Assembly (NCBI GenBank): GCA_934590325.1 | Contig: CAKTOW010000001.1 | Location: forward strand, 198,688-262,687 | Source of the DNA: an uncultured Oscillospiraceae bacterium | GTDB taxonomy: Bacteria > Bacillota > Clostridia > Oscillospirales > Oscillospiraceae | Reading direction: 5' to 3' | DNA: 64,000 nt | Shown here: piece after piece, positions 1 through 8,115 of the stretch | How positions within the stretch are numbered: the stretch's first letter is position 1 | Layout of the letters: each line of letters begins with the position of its first letter | Notes under the pieces: model-generated | Database searches by the model: none | The model's input: the letters and a program-made list of their open reading frames with translations, nothing else | What the model was told of the DNA's origin: nothing | Program-made: the position numbers and the translations under genes

Positions 1-357
1 CCGCCGCAGCAACGCCTCAATGCGCCAGAGCATCTCCTCCTCGTCCACGGGCTTCACCATGTAGTCGTCCGTCCCCGCCCGGAAGCCCCGCCGCTTGTCC
101 TCCTGGGTCACCCGCGCCGTCACCATCAGCACCGGCAGGTCGCAGTTCCCCTCCCGCAGCGTCTGGGTGAAGGCGATGCCGTCCATTCGCGGCATGGTGA
201 TGTCCACCACCGCCAGATCGCACTGGTAGTGCTCCATGACCTCCAACGCCTCCACGCCGTCCCCTGCGGGGCACGGCTCGTACCCGGCGCGGCGCAGCAC
301 CTCGCACATTAAAAGCCGGGTGCTCTCGTCATCCTCGGCGACCAAAATCCGAAACAT
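1..357 (-). CDS. Response regulator, N-terminal receiver domain (runs off the window edge)
   Basis: Translating the minus strand from the ATG at 357 gives an uninterrupted 119-codon receiver domain beginning MFRILVAEDDEST. The acidic pocket (D9, D10), phospho-acceptor Asp52 in VVDITMP, the VTA threonine at about 80 and the KP lysine at about 102 are all in place, so it should accept phosphate from a sensor kinase. An AGGAGG-type ribosome binding site lies just upstream (about 362-367). The C-terminal output domain is outside the window; an OmpR/PhoB-type winged helix is likely but not seen. Orientation is divergent from the degV gene. Confidence 0.85.
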   Translation of the reverse strand, partial: MFRILVAEDDESTRLLMCEVLRRAGYEPCPAGDGVEALEVMEHYQCDLAVVDITMPRMDGIAFTQTLREGNCDLPVLMVTARVTQEDKRRGFRAGTDDYMVKPVDEEEMLWRIEALLRR

Positions 358-378
358 ACCGCTCCTCCTTTGCGCTTT

Positions 379-414
379 TCTCGATTTTATCACATTTGCC
401 CATAAAAATCGAGA
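379..414. repeat. Inverted repeat between response regulator and degV
   Basis: TCTCGATTTTAT at 379-390 is mirrored by ATAAAAATCGAGA at 402-414, with a one-base difference in the A/T run. It lies in the divergent intergenic region and could be an operator for the response regulator or an AT-rich hairpin. No function can be assigned from sequence. Confidence 0.4.
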
Positions 415-488
415 GTTTTTAGAGGTTGGATTGAGGTTCCTCCGGTATACTACAAGCACAATAGGAAAAACATAGGAGGAACTGCCCC

Positions 489-1361
489 ATGCATAGACCT
501 GTTTGCATCACCTACGACAGCACCTGTGACCTGACGCCCCAGCTGCTGGAGCGTTTCCGGATACGCACCATTCCCCTGACCATCCAGAGCGGAGAGCGGG
601 TTTTCCCCGACGACGGCAGCTACACCTCGGCGGATCTGTACGACGGCTACCGCAAGGACGGCACGCTGCCCAAGACCTCCGCCATCAGCCCGGAGGAATT
701 TCGCGGCTTCTTCTCCGCCATTTTGGACGAGGGCTTTGACATCGTCCACATCGACATCAGCTCCGACCTGTCCTGCACCTGCCAGAACGCCGTGATGGCG
801 GCGCAGGAGCTGGCGGAGCGGGGGCAGGTCCACGTGGTGGACAGCCGGCAGCTATCCACCGGCGGCGGGCTGCTGGCGCTCCAGGGCGCGAAGCTGCGGG
901 ACAGCGGCATGGCGGCGGCGGACATCGCCGCGGAGCTGCGGCGGCTGGCACCCCACAGCGACACCAGCTTCGTGCTGGACACGCTGGAGTATATGTGGAA
1001 GGGTGGCCGGTGCAGCGGCGTGACGGCTCTGGGAGCCAATATGCTGAAGCTGAAGCCCAGTCTTGAGATCCGGGACGGCAAGCTGGTGGTCTGCAAGAAA
1101 TACCGCGGTGCCATGGAAAAGGTGTACCGCCAGTACGTCACCGAGCGTCTGGCGGACAAGGCGGTGGTGGAGGACTGGGCCTTCATCACCCACTCCGGCG
1201 AGGTGGCGGAGGACACCCTGCGGGAGCTGACGGCGCTGGTGCAGGAGCTGGCGCCCTTCAAGGAGGTATTCGTCACTCAGGCAGGCTGCACCGTGTCCTC
1301 ACACTGCGGCCCCGGCACGCTGGGCGTGCTGTTCCTGCGGAGGGCGGAGGCGGACGCGTGA
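489..1361 (+). CDS. DegV family protein (fatty-acid-binding)
   Basis: 290 residues, the usual DegV length. The N-terminal ITYDSTCDL, the PKTSAISPEEF segment near residue 60, and the LDTLEYMWKGGR segment near residue 157 are DegV hallmarks. Family members (FakB in staphylococci) bind a fatty acid and present it to a FakA-type kinase for phospholipid synthesis; the partner is not in the window. The ATG is preceded by AGGAGGA at 474-480. The gene is monocistronic, closed by a strong terminator at 1416-1441. Confidence 0.9.
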   Translation: MHRPVCITYDSTCDLTPQLLERFRIRTIPLTIQSGERVFPDDGSYTSADLYDGYRKDGTLPKTSAISPEEFRGFFSAILDEGFDIVHIDISSDLSCTCQNAVMAAQELAERGQVHVVDSRQLSTGGGLLALQGAKLRDSGMAAADIAAELRRLAPHSDTSFVLDTLEYMWKGGRCSGVTALGANMLKLKPSLEIRDGKLVVCKKYRGAMEKVYRQYVTERLADKAVVEDWAFITHSGEVAEDTLRELTALVQELAPFKEVFVTQAGCTVSSHCGPGTLGVLFLRRAEADA

Positions 1362-1415
1362 GGGGATAAGCTCCTCCGCGGCGTGGATCGTTAAAACAAA
1401 AACCACCCGAAAACA

Positions 1416-1441
1416 AAAAACCACCCGAAGGGGTGGTTTTT
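1416..1441. terminator. Bidirectional intrinsic terminator after degV
   Basis: An 11-bp perfect stem AAAAACCACCC (1416-1426) with GGGTGGTTTTT (1431-1441) and a GAAG loop. The A-run and T-run flank both sides, so it can serve degV on the plus strand and the convergent LURP-one gene on the minus strand. A second copy of the left arm sits just upstream (about 1399-1409). Confidence 0.85.
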
Positions 1442-1485
1442 GTGTTTGTCAGTCGGAAGCCATAAAGGGCATCAGCGCCGCCTGC

Positions 1486-1962
1486 TCAGTTCCGCGAGCA
1501 CTTCTCCGCGTCGATGGCCAGCACCACCATCAGCGCGTACAGGGCATTCTCCTCCTCTGCCACGTCGATGACGTAGGTATCCGTCCAGCGGAACAGTTCC
1601 TTGGACACCGAGGCCACCTGCTGTCCCGCCGCGTCCACAATGGTGTAGTCCCATTCCATGAAGCTGCCCTCCACCCGCCAGCCGTTGAAGTCCAGCGTGA
1701 ACGACGGCCGCAGGAACGTGAATTCCTTGCGGATGGTGCCCACGCACTGCTCCCCGATGTACAGGTCGAACTTGGGCAGGAAGGTGAACACCTGCTGCTG
1801 CACTGTGGCGATGTGCCGCCCTATGGGGTCGAGGATGTGCAGACAGTGCCCCCACGCCAGTTTGCCCTCCACCGTGAAGGCCACTGCGCCGCTTTCATCC
1901 ATGTGATAGATGTCGTAGCTGTCGAACCACGAAAACATCCGCTGCTTGAAATAGAGCTTCAT
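1486..1962 (-). CDS. LURP-one-related / YxjI-like protein
   Basis: 158 residues resembling the bacterial LURP-one-related (YxjI, DUF567) beta-barrel family. It starts MKLYFKQRMFSWFDSYDIY and has the alternating hydrophobic strand pattern typical of the Tubby-like fold, with segments such as FTVEGKLAWGHCLHILD and FTFLRPSFTLDFNGW. Family proteins have no settled enzymatic role and are thought to associate with membranes or lipids. An AGGGAGGTG ribosome binding site lies just upstream (about 1972-1980). It is convergent with degV and shares its terminator. Confidence 0.8.
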   Translation of the reverse strand: MKLYFKQRMFSWFDSYDIYHMDESGAVAFTVEGKLAWGHCLHILDPIGRHIATVQQQVFTFLPKFDLYIGEQCVGTIRKEFTFLRPSFTLDFNGWRVEGSFMEWDYTIVDAAGQQVASVSKELFRWTDTYVIDVAEEENALYALMVVLAIDAEKCSRN

Positions 1963-2040
1963 GCGAATACACCTCCCTTTCTGACCCTATTGTACCAGCC
2001 GCCGGAAAGATACGCAAGCGCCTTCGCATTCATCTGGCCG

Positions 2041-2661
2041 AAGACAGGCCAGACGGTGGAGGGACTGAAGGACATGGACAGCGGCCTTGTGAAGATCGCC
2101 ACCTTCTCCAGCGTATCTGCCCAGTGGCTGCCCCGCATCCTCAAGAGCTTCGGTAAGGTGTACCCCAACATCGAGTTTGAGGTGGTCACCGGCGACTTCT
2201 ACGATCAGATCGAAGGTTGGATCGTCAGCGGTGCGGTGGACTGCGGCTTTCTGCGCCTGCCGTCCGTAAAGCGCTTGCAGACCTACGCTCTGCACCGTGA
2301 TGAATTGCAGGTCATCGTCCCCTGCGACCACCCCTATGCCGACTGCGACCCGTTCCCCGTGTCGGCGCTGGCGGAAGAACCCTTCATCCAGCTGGAGGAG
2401 GGCGACGACTACGAGATCATGGCGGCGTTTGACGAGATGGGCGTCCGGCCCAACGTGAAATACATCGCCCGCGAGGACAGAACCATCCTCGCTATGGTGT
2501 CGGAGGGCCTGGGCATCAGCCTGCTGCCGGAGCTGATGGTGCGACACAGTCCTACGCCCATCAAGGTATGCCACGCGCCCCTGCACTTCTACCGCACTAT
2601 CGGCATCGGCGTCAAGGGCAAGAAAGCGCTGTCCAACTCCACCCGTCTGTTCGTGGACTAC
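2041..2661 (+). pseudogene. LysR-family regulator remnant (effector-binding domain only)
   Basis: The reading frame from about 2050 encodes the C-terminal two-thirds of a LysR regulator: GLKDMDSGLVKIATFSSV opens the periplasmic-binding-like domain, and VSEGLGISLLPELMV is its typical late segment. The helix-turn-helix and linker helix are missing; the upstream part of the open frame (1813-2040) is antisense to the LURP-one gene. The frame then runs without a stop into an integrase remnant at about 2662. The seamless fusion of two unrelated families, with no start for either, indicates a deletion or recombination scar, not a working regulator. Confidence 0.8.
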
Positions 2662-3406
2662 AATCCGATGACCGGCAAGCGCATCATCAAGAACGTCCTC
2701 GGCAAAACACAGGCGGAGTGCAAGGCGAAACTTACTGCCGCGATGGAAGCCACCAAGGGTGTCGACGTCAGCCGCGCCGACGAGTATACTGTGGCCACAT
2801 GGCTGCGGAGCTGGTACGACATCTACGCCAAGCCCAACGTGCGGGTCGCCACGGCGGATCGCTACCACCTGATGATCGAGCAGTACACCATCCCCCGCAT
2901 TGGTAGCATCAAGCTCACGAAGCTGACCGCCCTTCTGTGGAGCGACCTCGACATCGCGGACAAGACCATCTCCGTCAGCAAACAATACGTCAAGAACCCC
3001 CAACGGAGAATTGACCCTCTCACGTCCCAAGACGGAAACTTCCGTCAGAAAGGTATCTATCCCGCAAGAAGCGGTTGACCTGCTGGTTGCCGAACACAAG
3101 AAACACCCCGACAATCCGTATATGTTCCCGTCACCCGTCACGGGAGAGATGTACTACCCAGACTCCATTGTAAACCTGCATAAAAAAATTCTAAAAGACG
3201 CAGGACTGCCGCACATACGCTTCCATGACCTCAGACACGCATTCGCGACCTTGGCACTTCAAAACGGTGTGGACGTCAAAACCGTCAGCAGTATGCTGGG
3301 GCACTACGACGCGGGCTTCACCCTGCGCACCTACACCCACGCCACCCGTCAAAAGCAGGACGAAGCTGCACAGACCATGGGCATCTTCATGGCACAGGTG
3401 ATGTGA
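2662..3406 (+). pseudogene. Tyrosine recombinase (ICE/phage integrase) remnant, deleted and frameshifted
   Basis: Three parts of a Tn916/phage-type tyrosine integrase can be read. 2662-2928 carries the arm/core-binding start (NPMTGKRIIKNVLGKTQAEC...). 2929-3000 begins in the catalytic domain (ALLWSDLDIADKTISVSKQ), so most of the intervening core domain is deleted. A further shift follows: removing one base from the C5 run at 2997-3001 restores NPNGELTLSRPKTETSVRK, which continues in the other frame to 3406. That frame contains HDLRHAFATLAL, the HxxR box, LGH, and the late YTH tyrosine region. The protein cannot be active. It marks an old integration event fused to the LysR remnant. Confidence 0.85.
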
Positions 3407-3431
3407 GCTGATCAAACTGCACCACAATAAC

Positions 3432-3470
3432 AAACTAGAGCTCCTGCCCATGAGGCAGGAGCTCTAGTTT
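3432..3470. terminator. Bidirectional terminator between integrase remnant and permease
   Basis: A perfect 17-bp stem (3432-3448 with 3454-3470) around a 5-nt loop, with AAA and TTT at the outer ends. It lies between the convergent integrase remnant and the permease gene and probably serves both. Confidence 0.8.
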
Positions 3471-3477
3471 ACTCATT

Positions 3478-4581
3478 TCACCGCATCCAGAGTGTCATGG
3501 CTACCAACAGGACGCCTAGAAAACCGAAGCTGATGGCGGAGAACAGCACCATGAACCGCCCCGTCTGCCCCTTGACGTGCTTTGTGTATTCCCGGAAAGT
3601 GATCAGGCTGGCCAGTGACGCCACCAGCGTCCCCGCGCCGCCGATATTCACGCCCACCAGCAGTCCTCGATAGTCGTCGGTGAACCGGCTCAGCAGGATG
3701 GCTGCCGGTACGTTGCTGATGACCTGACTGGTCAGTGCCGCCACCGGCATGGCCCCGTGGGTGAGCAGCTTCCGGAACAGCTCACGCACCGGCTCAATCC
3801 GCGCCATGTTGCCCGAAAAGGTGAAAAACGCCGCAAACGTCACCAGCAGTCCCCAGTCCACGCCCAGCAGCGCACGGCGATCCAGCACCAGCAGAGCCAT
3901 CACGATAACGAGCAGTCCCAGCCAGTAGGGGATTCCCCGCAGCACCATAGCCACCGCCACGCAGAACAGTACGCCGTATACCGCAGTACGACGCTTGTCC
4001 GGCAGTGTCTCCTGCCGGGGGACAGTCAGCCCTTCACGGGGCAGAAACAGACAGCACAGCAGGATCAGCGCCGTGGACAGCAGGAACGGCGGCAGCATAA
4101 TGGACAGGAATTCCCCGTTAGGGATGTTGTAGTGGTTGAACAGATACAGGTTCTGGGGATTGCCGAAGGGCGTCAGCATACCGCCCAGGTTGGCGGCGCA
4201 GTTCTGCAGAATGAACGTCAGCGCCGTCCATTTCGTCTGGCCGGTGCGCTCCAGCACAAACCAGCTGAGGGGCAGGAACGTCAGCAGTGCCGTGTCGTTG
4301 GTCAGCAGCATGGAGCCCACCAGCGTGATACCTACCAGCGCCGTCACCGCGCCGCGGGTGGTGTGGAACACCTGCACCAGCCTCTGCGCCAGCAGAGGAA
4401 ACAGTCCCACGCGGCGCAGCGCACCCACCACCGCCAGCACGCACAGCAGGCAGGATAGCGTTTTCACATCGTAGTAGCCAAGATAGGCCGCGTCAGGCGG
4501 CACGAACACCGCCGTCACCGCCGCGGCCAGCACCGCAATCACCGGCATGGCGTTGGCCTTACACCATCGTAACAGCTTCAT
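3478..4581 (-). CDS. SLC13/ArsB-type (ion transporter superfamily) permease
   Basis: 367 residues with about ten hydrophobic segments. The two inverted-repeat signature hairpins of the IT superfamily are visible: GGMLTPFGNPQNLYLF around residue 137, and SNVPAAILLSR followed by GVNIGGAGTLVASLAS around 290-325. These motifs occur in ArsB, CitMHS and SLC13 anion transporters. The substrate (dicarboxylate, arsenite or another anion) cannot be decided from sequence. It is monocistronic on the minus strand and shares a terminator with the integrase remnant. Confidence 0.8.
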   Translation of the reverse strand: MKLLRWCKANAMPVIAVLAAAVTAVFVPPDAAYLGYYDVKTLSCLLCVLAVVGALRRVGLFPLLAQRLVQVFHTTRGAVTALVGITLVGSMLLTNDTALLTFLPLSWFVLERTGQTKWTALTFILQNCAANLGGMLTPFGNPQNLYLFNHYNIPNGEFLSIMLPPFLLSTALILLCCLFLPREGLTVPRQETLPDKRRTAVYGVLFCVAVAMVLRGIPYWLGLLVIVMALLVLDRRALLGVDWGLLVTFAAFFTFSGNMARIEPVRELFRKLLTHGAMPVAALTSQVISNVPAAILLSRFTDDYRGLLVGVNIGGAGTLVASLASLITFREYTKHVKGQTGRFMVLFSAISFGFLGVLLVAMTLWMR

Positions 4582-4742
4582 AAATACCTCGCACAGCCTC
4601 GTAAGAGGCAGAAAGAATCAACGGCAGTTACTGTAGCATATCCTGCCGCAAAAAACAAGAACGCGGCGAAACAAAGAAAAGGCCTTTCAGAATAACGGCT
4701 TTTCCGTCCGCTCCTCTTTCAACCTTTCCGCGCATTTCCCCG

Positions 4743-4788
4743 TGTGGGTCAGGGTGTGGGTCAAAGCTGACCCACACCCTGACCCACA
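4743..4788. repeat. Perfect 21-bp palindrome with internal direct repeats
   Basis: 4743-4763 is exactly complementary to 4768-4788 around the loop AAGC. Each arm contains the heptamer TGGGTCA twice (GTGGGTCA-GGGT-GTGGGTCA). It lies in a 266-bp gap between the permease and tRNA-Thr, with no T-tract, so it is not an ordinary terminator. It could be a protein-binding array, a scar of a mobile element or a structured RNA. Confidence 0.8.
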
Positions 4789-4812
4789 GATTAAATCTGC
4801 CAGAAAGTAAAG

Positions 4813-4843
4813 AAAAAGTCCTGTTTTCGAGAGAAAACAGGAC
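4813..4843 (-). terminator. Intrinsic terminator of the tRNA-Asp/tRNA-Thr operon
   Basis: On the minus strand an 11-bp stem (4833-4843 with 4818-4828, loop of 4) is followed by five T residues (4817-4813). It begins five bases past the CCA end of tRNA-Thr. Confidence 0.85.
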
Positions 4844-4847
4844 CTTT

Positions 4848-4923
<76 letters not shown>

Positions 4924-4927
4924 AAAT

Positions 4928-5004
4928 TGGCGACCAAGAAGGGGCTCGAACCCTCGACCTCCAGCGTGACAGGCTGGCGTTCTAACCAACTGAACTACTT
5001 GGCC
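4928..5004 (-). tRNA. tRNA-Asp (anticodon GTC)
   Basis: 77 nt on the minus strand. The acceptor GGCCAAG pairs with CTTGGTC (one G-T), the anticodon loop CTGTCAC reads GTC (Asp), the T-loop is GTTCGAG, and CCA is encoded. It is the first gene of the two-tRNA operon. Confidence 0.95.
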
Positions 5005-5035
5005 TTGTCGCGCTCTTGCGGACTCAAGCTTGCTT

Positions 5036-5064
5036 ATTATAGCAAGTACCACGAGGAATGTCAA
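5036..5064 (-). promoter_or_regulatory. Consensus promoter of the tRNA-Asp/Thr operon
   Basis: On the minus strand TTGACA (5064-5059), a 17-bp spacer and TATAAT (5041-5036): a perfect sigma-A promoter about 32 bp upstream of tRNA-Asp. Confidence 0.85.
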
Positions 5065-5207
5065 CACCCATTTCTCGTTTTTACTGCAATTTTTTTAGGA
5101 AAAGACGACCTGTCAAGGTCCGAACAAGAATAAAAAAGGGGATGTGCATACAATTTATATCCTTGCAGCACAGGGCGGCGGGACGATGCCCGCCGCCCCT
5201 GCGGCGC

Positions 5208-5822
5208 TTATAGCTCACGTGCCCGGAACCACTTCACGGACAGCGCCCAGCTGCCCACGAACACCGCCAGAGAGATGACCAGCGACAGGGCGAAGGGCAC
5301 GGCCCGGGCACTGGCGCCGTCCGCTATCACCAGGACGGCGCAGGCGGCGGCCACCAGGATCACCACGGAGATATACACCGTCCGCCCCTTGATGGCGCCC
5401 AGCCTGAACATGGCCGGGAACATCAGCGCCGGCGCGGTCAGCCCCGTCAGAGGCATCAGGGGCAGCAGCGTTTTCAGCTCGGCGCGGAAGGCGGGGTCCA
5501 GCTGTCCCCGCACCAGGGCCGCCGCGATAGCCAGCAGGGTGACGGCTGCCGCCAGTATGGCGCAGATGACGTACTTGACCGTCACGATCTGGCGGCGGGT
5601 CACCGGCAGGGTGTCGCAGTACATCATCCATCCGTCCTTCTCGTCGGCGTTCAGCAGCGACGCCGGCAGCGAGGCCAGCAGAAACACCGGGTACAGCAGC
5701 CACATGGTGTTGATGCCGCCGTCGTTGACCATGCTCAGGCCGAAGAACACGACCACCATGAGGATATACGACTTGCCGTACTGCCACAGGCAGCGGGTCT
5801 CCTTATAAAACAACCCCTTCAT
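5208..5822 (-). CDS. ABC-2 type transporter permease
   Basis: 204 residues from MKGLFYKETRCLWQYGK with about six hydrophobic spans, the pattern of ABC-2 permeases encoded next to GntR/YtrA-type regulators. The segment DEKDGWMMYCDTLPVTRRQIV (about 58-78) resembles the cytoplasmic loop of this subfamily. The ATG at 5822 follows the ATPase stop by one base, and its AAAGGAGG site lies inside the end of the ATPase gene (about 5829-5837), so translation is probably coupled. With the ATPase it would form an exporter; the substrate is unknown. Confidence 0.85.
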   Translation of the reverse strand: MKGLFYKETRCLWQYGKSYILMVVVFFGLSMVNDGGINTMWLLYPVFLLASLPASLLNADEKDGWMMYCDTLPVTRRQIVTVKYVICAILAAAVTLLAIAAALVRGQLDPAFRAELKTLLPLMPLTGLTAPALMFPAMFRLGAIKGRTVYISVVILVAAACAVLVIADGASARAVPFALSLVISLAVFVGSWALSVKWFRAREL

Positions 5823-5823
5823 C

Positions 5824-6654
5824 TTACGCCTCCTTTGCCATGAACACAAAAAGGTCCTCGATGTTCACCTGTCCCAGCGGCGTCCCGGCGGGCACAGCGC
5901 TGCGCCGCACCAAATATTCCGTGCCGTAGGGGGTGGTGCGGTGACCGCAGACCGCCGCCGGGGCGATGCCCTCCGGACTGCCCCGGAGGACGCCGTAGTC
6001 CTCCGTCAGGCGGTCCTTCTCCTCGCACAGCAGCAGGCGCCCCTTGTGCAGGAAGGCGATGTAGTCGCATATCTTCTCCAGGTCGCTGACGATGTGGCTG
6101 GACAGCAGCACCGCGTGGGTCTCGTCCCGGGTGAAGTCGGCGAAGATGGTGAGTATCTCGTCACGCACCACCGGGTCAAGACCGCCGGTGGCCTCATCCA
6201 ACAGCAGCAGCTTCGGCTGGTGGCTCAGCGCCACGGCCAGGCCCAGCTTCATCTTCATGCCCCGCGAGAAGTCCTTGAAGGGCTTATCCTGCGGCAGGCT
6301 CAGCCGGTGCAGACAGCCGGCGTAGACCTCCGGCTGCCAGCGGGTGAAGATGCCCGCCATCATGCGGCCGATCTGCGCGGCGTTCATGTATTCCGGCAAG
6401 CCCACCTCGTCCAGCACCACGCCGATGTCCTCCCTCTCCAGCGGGGTCAGGGCGCGGTTGTCCCGGCCGTAGACGGCGATGGTGCCGCCGTCCCGGCCCA
6501 GGCTATTCAGTATCAGCCGGATGGTGGTGGACTTACCCGCGCCGTTCTCGCCGATCAGGCCCATGATACAGCCCGCTGGCAGCGTCAGGTCCAGGCCCTG
6601 CAGGGTGAACTCGCCCCGCCGCTTGGTCAGGCCGTGTATCTCCAATGCGTTCAT
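5824..6654 (-). CDS. ABC transporter ATP-binding protein
   Basis: 276 residues. Walker A is GENGAGKST (about 35-43), the signature region is DFSRGMKMKLGLAVAL (about 131), Walker B is LLLLDEATGGLD, and the switch His is in LLSSHIVSDLEKI. The start at 6654 overlaps the GntR stop by ATGA. The gene order gntR-ATPase-permease is that of YtrA/BcrAB-like efflux systems induced by cell-wall-active compounds; that role is inferred from family precedent only. Confidence 0.9.
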   Translation of the reverse strand: MNALEIHGLTKRRGEFTLQGLDLTLPAGCIMGLIGENGAGKSTTIRLILNSLGRDGGTIAVYGRDNRALTPLEREDIGVVLDEVGLPEYMNAAQIGRMMAGIFTRWQPEVYAGCLHRLSLPQDKPFKDFSRGMKMKLGLAVALSHQPKLLLLDEATGGLDPVVRDEILTIFADFTRDETHAVLLSSHIVSDLEKICDYIAFLHKGRLLLCEEKDRLTEDYGVLRGSPEGIAPAAVCGHRTTPYGTEYLVRRSAVPAGTPLGQVNIEDLFVFMAKEA

Positions 6655-7028
6655 TCCGTTTCCTCCTTCTGCAGACGCCACATCTCGTCCAGTTCATCCT
6701 CCGTCAGGCGGCAGGCGGACGCCAGCCGCCGTATCTCCTGCATGTGGCCCTCTATCTTCCTCAGGTTATCCTCCCGCAGCAGTTCGGTGCTGCGCTCCGC
6801 CACGAAGCAGCCCTTACCGGGCAGGGTGTAGATGAACCCCTCCCCTTCCAGCTCGTCGTAGGCGCGCTTGGTGGTGATGACGCTGATGCGCAGATCCTTG
6901 GCCAGCGCCCGTATGCTGGGCAGCGCCTCGCCCTCGGCCACCTGTCCGGACAGGATGGCGTCCTTGATCTGGCTGTATATCTGGTCATAGATGGGTGCAC
7001 CGCTGCGGTTGTCGATGTATAGCTGCAT
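6651..7028 (-). CDS. GntR family regulator, YtrA-like
   Basis: 125 residues. The N-terminal winged helix-turn-helix has the GntR pattern SGAPIYDQIYSQIKDAIL ... LPSIRALAKDLRISVITTKRAYDELEGEGFI. The C-terminal extension is short and helical, as in the YtrA subgroup, with no large effector domain. It is the first gene of the gntR-ABC operon. The GGAGGC site is 5 bases upstream of the ATG at 7028. A palindrome over its -10 box (7048-7072) suggests autoregulation. Confidence 0.9.
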   Translation of the reverse strand: MQLYIDNRSGAPIYDQIYSQIKDAILSGQVAEGEALPSIRALAKDLRISVITTKRAYDELEGEGFIYTLPGKGCFVAERSTELLREDNLRKIEGHMQEIRRLASACRLTEDELDEMWRLQKEETE

Positions 7029-7047
7029 AAGCGCCTCCTTGCGCAAA

Positions 7048-7072
7048 CTGTATATGAACAGTATACACAGTT
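7048..7072. promoter_or_regulatory. Candidate GntR/YtrA operator
   Basis: A 25-bp imperfect palindrome with perfect outer ACTGT/ACAGT and inner TAT/ATA matches. It covers the gntR -10 hexamer (7060-7065). Position and symmetry fit autorepression by the adjacent GntR protein. Confidence 0.5.
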
Positions 7073-7087
7073 AAGACGGATTGTCAA
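7060..7087 (-). promoter_or_regulatory. gntR-ABC operon promoter
   Basis: Minus strand TTGACA (7087-7082), 16-bp spacer, TATACT (7065-7060). Its -35 overlaps the -35 of the divergent dusB promoter. Confidence 0.8.
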
Positions 7088-7109
7088 CAGAAAATTTTTG
7101 TGGTACAAT
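7081..7109 (+). promoter_or_regulatory. dusB operon promoter
   Basis: TTGTCA (7081-7086), 17-bp spacer, TACAAT (7104-7109), followed 38 bp later by the dusB ATG. It shares five base pairs of -35 sequence with the opposing gntR promoter. Confidence 0.75.
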
Positions 7110-7146
7110 ATCCGGCAGAAACGCAGTACACGCAAAGGAGCCTTCC

Positions 7147-8115
7147 ATGCACATCGGGAACGTAGAGATAAACTCCAAACTGTACCTGGCGCCTATGGCC
7201 GGGGTCACGGACATGGCCTTCCGCCAGATATGCCGGGAGCTGGGCGCGGGCATGAGCTGCACCGAGCTGGTCAGCGCCAAGGCATTGTGCTATCAGGATA
7301 AAAAGAGCCGGGGGCTGCTGAAGCTGGCCCCCAACGAGAAGCCCGCCGCCGCGCAGATATTCGGCAGCGACATCCCCTGCATGGCCGAGGCCGCCGTCAT
7401 CGCGGCGGAGGTGTCCGGCGCGGACATCATCGACATCAACATGGGCTGCCCGGTGGGCAAGGTGGTGGCTAACGGTGACGGCTCCGCGCTGATGCGCGAC
7501 CCGGAAAAGGCCGCGCGGCTGGCCGAGGCCGTGGTGAAGGCCAGCCCGGTGCCCGTAACGGTGAAGATGCGCCGGGGCTGGGACAAGGGCAGCATCAACG
7601 CGGTGGAGCTGGCAAAAATGCTGGAGCAGGCGGGTATCAGCGCCATCGCCGTACATGGCCGCACCCGCGCACAGATGTACAGTGGGCAGGCGGACTGGAC
7701 CACCATACGCCAGGTGAAGGAGGCGGTGTCCGTGCCGGTCATCGCCAACGGCGACATCTTCGCCCCGGAGGACGCGGTGCGCATCCTGCAGTTCACCGGC
7801 GCGGACATGGCCATGATCGGCCGGGGCTGCTTCGGGAACCCGTGGCTGTTCCAACAGGCACAGGCGGCGCTGGCGGGCGAGGACATCCCGCCCCTGCCGC
7901 CGCTGGACCAGCGGTGGGACACCGCCGTGCGGCAGATAGAGCTGGCCGTGGCCGACAAGGGGGAGCACATCGCCCTGCTGGAGGCGCGGAAGCAGCTGTG
8001 CTGGTATCTCAAGGGCGTGAGCCACGCCAATTACTATAAAGAACAGATCGTCCGTCTGACCACGCTGGAGGAACTATACCGCGTGGCGGCGGGCGTCAAG
8101 AGGGATCTGCGATGA
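7147..8115 (+). CDS. dusB: tRNA-dihydrouridine synthase, DusB type
   Basis: 322 residues from [22 protein letters not shown], a flavin-dependent TIM barrel that reduces uridines in the tRNA D-loop. Seen motifs are LAPMAGVTD (FMN binding), [10 protein letters not shown] with the catalytic Cys at 101, [21 protein letters not shown] and [13 protein letters not shown]. The start at 7147 is chosen because AAAGGAG lies 7 bases upstream and earlier in-frame codons run into the promoter. It is the first gene of a four-gene chain in which every stop overlaps the next start. Confidence 0.93.
   Translation: MHIGNVEINSKLYLAPMAGVTDMAFRQICRELGAGMSCTELVSAKALCYQDKKSRGLLKLAPNEKPAAAQIFGSDIPCMAEAAVIAAEVSGADIIDINMGCPVGKVVANGDGSALMRDPEKAARLAEAVVKASPVPVTVKMRRGWDKGSINAVELAKMLEQAGISAIAVHGRTRAQMYSGQADWTTIRQVKEAVSVPVIANGDIFAPEDAVRILQFTGADMAMIGRGCFGNPWLFQQAQAALAGEDIPPLPPLDQRWDTAVRQIELAVADKGEHIALLEARKQLCWYLKGVSHANYYKEQIVRLTTLEELYRVAAGVKRDLR

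Noticed and set aside
1813..2040. 5' part of the open frame leading into the LysR remnant
   Set aside because: Antisense to the LURP-one gene; no LysR helix-turn-helix similarity.
4743..4788. Possible CRISPR repeat unit
   Set aside because: Only one palindromic pair is present, with no spaced direct repeats; no CRISPR array or cas gene is seen in the window.
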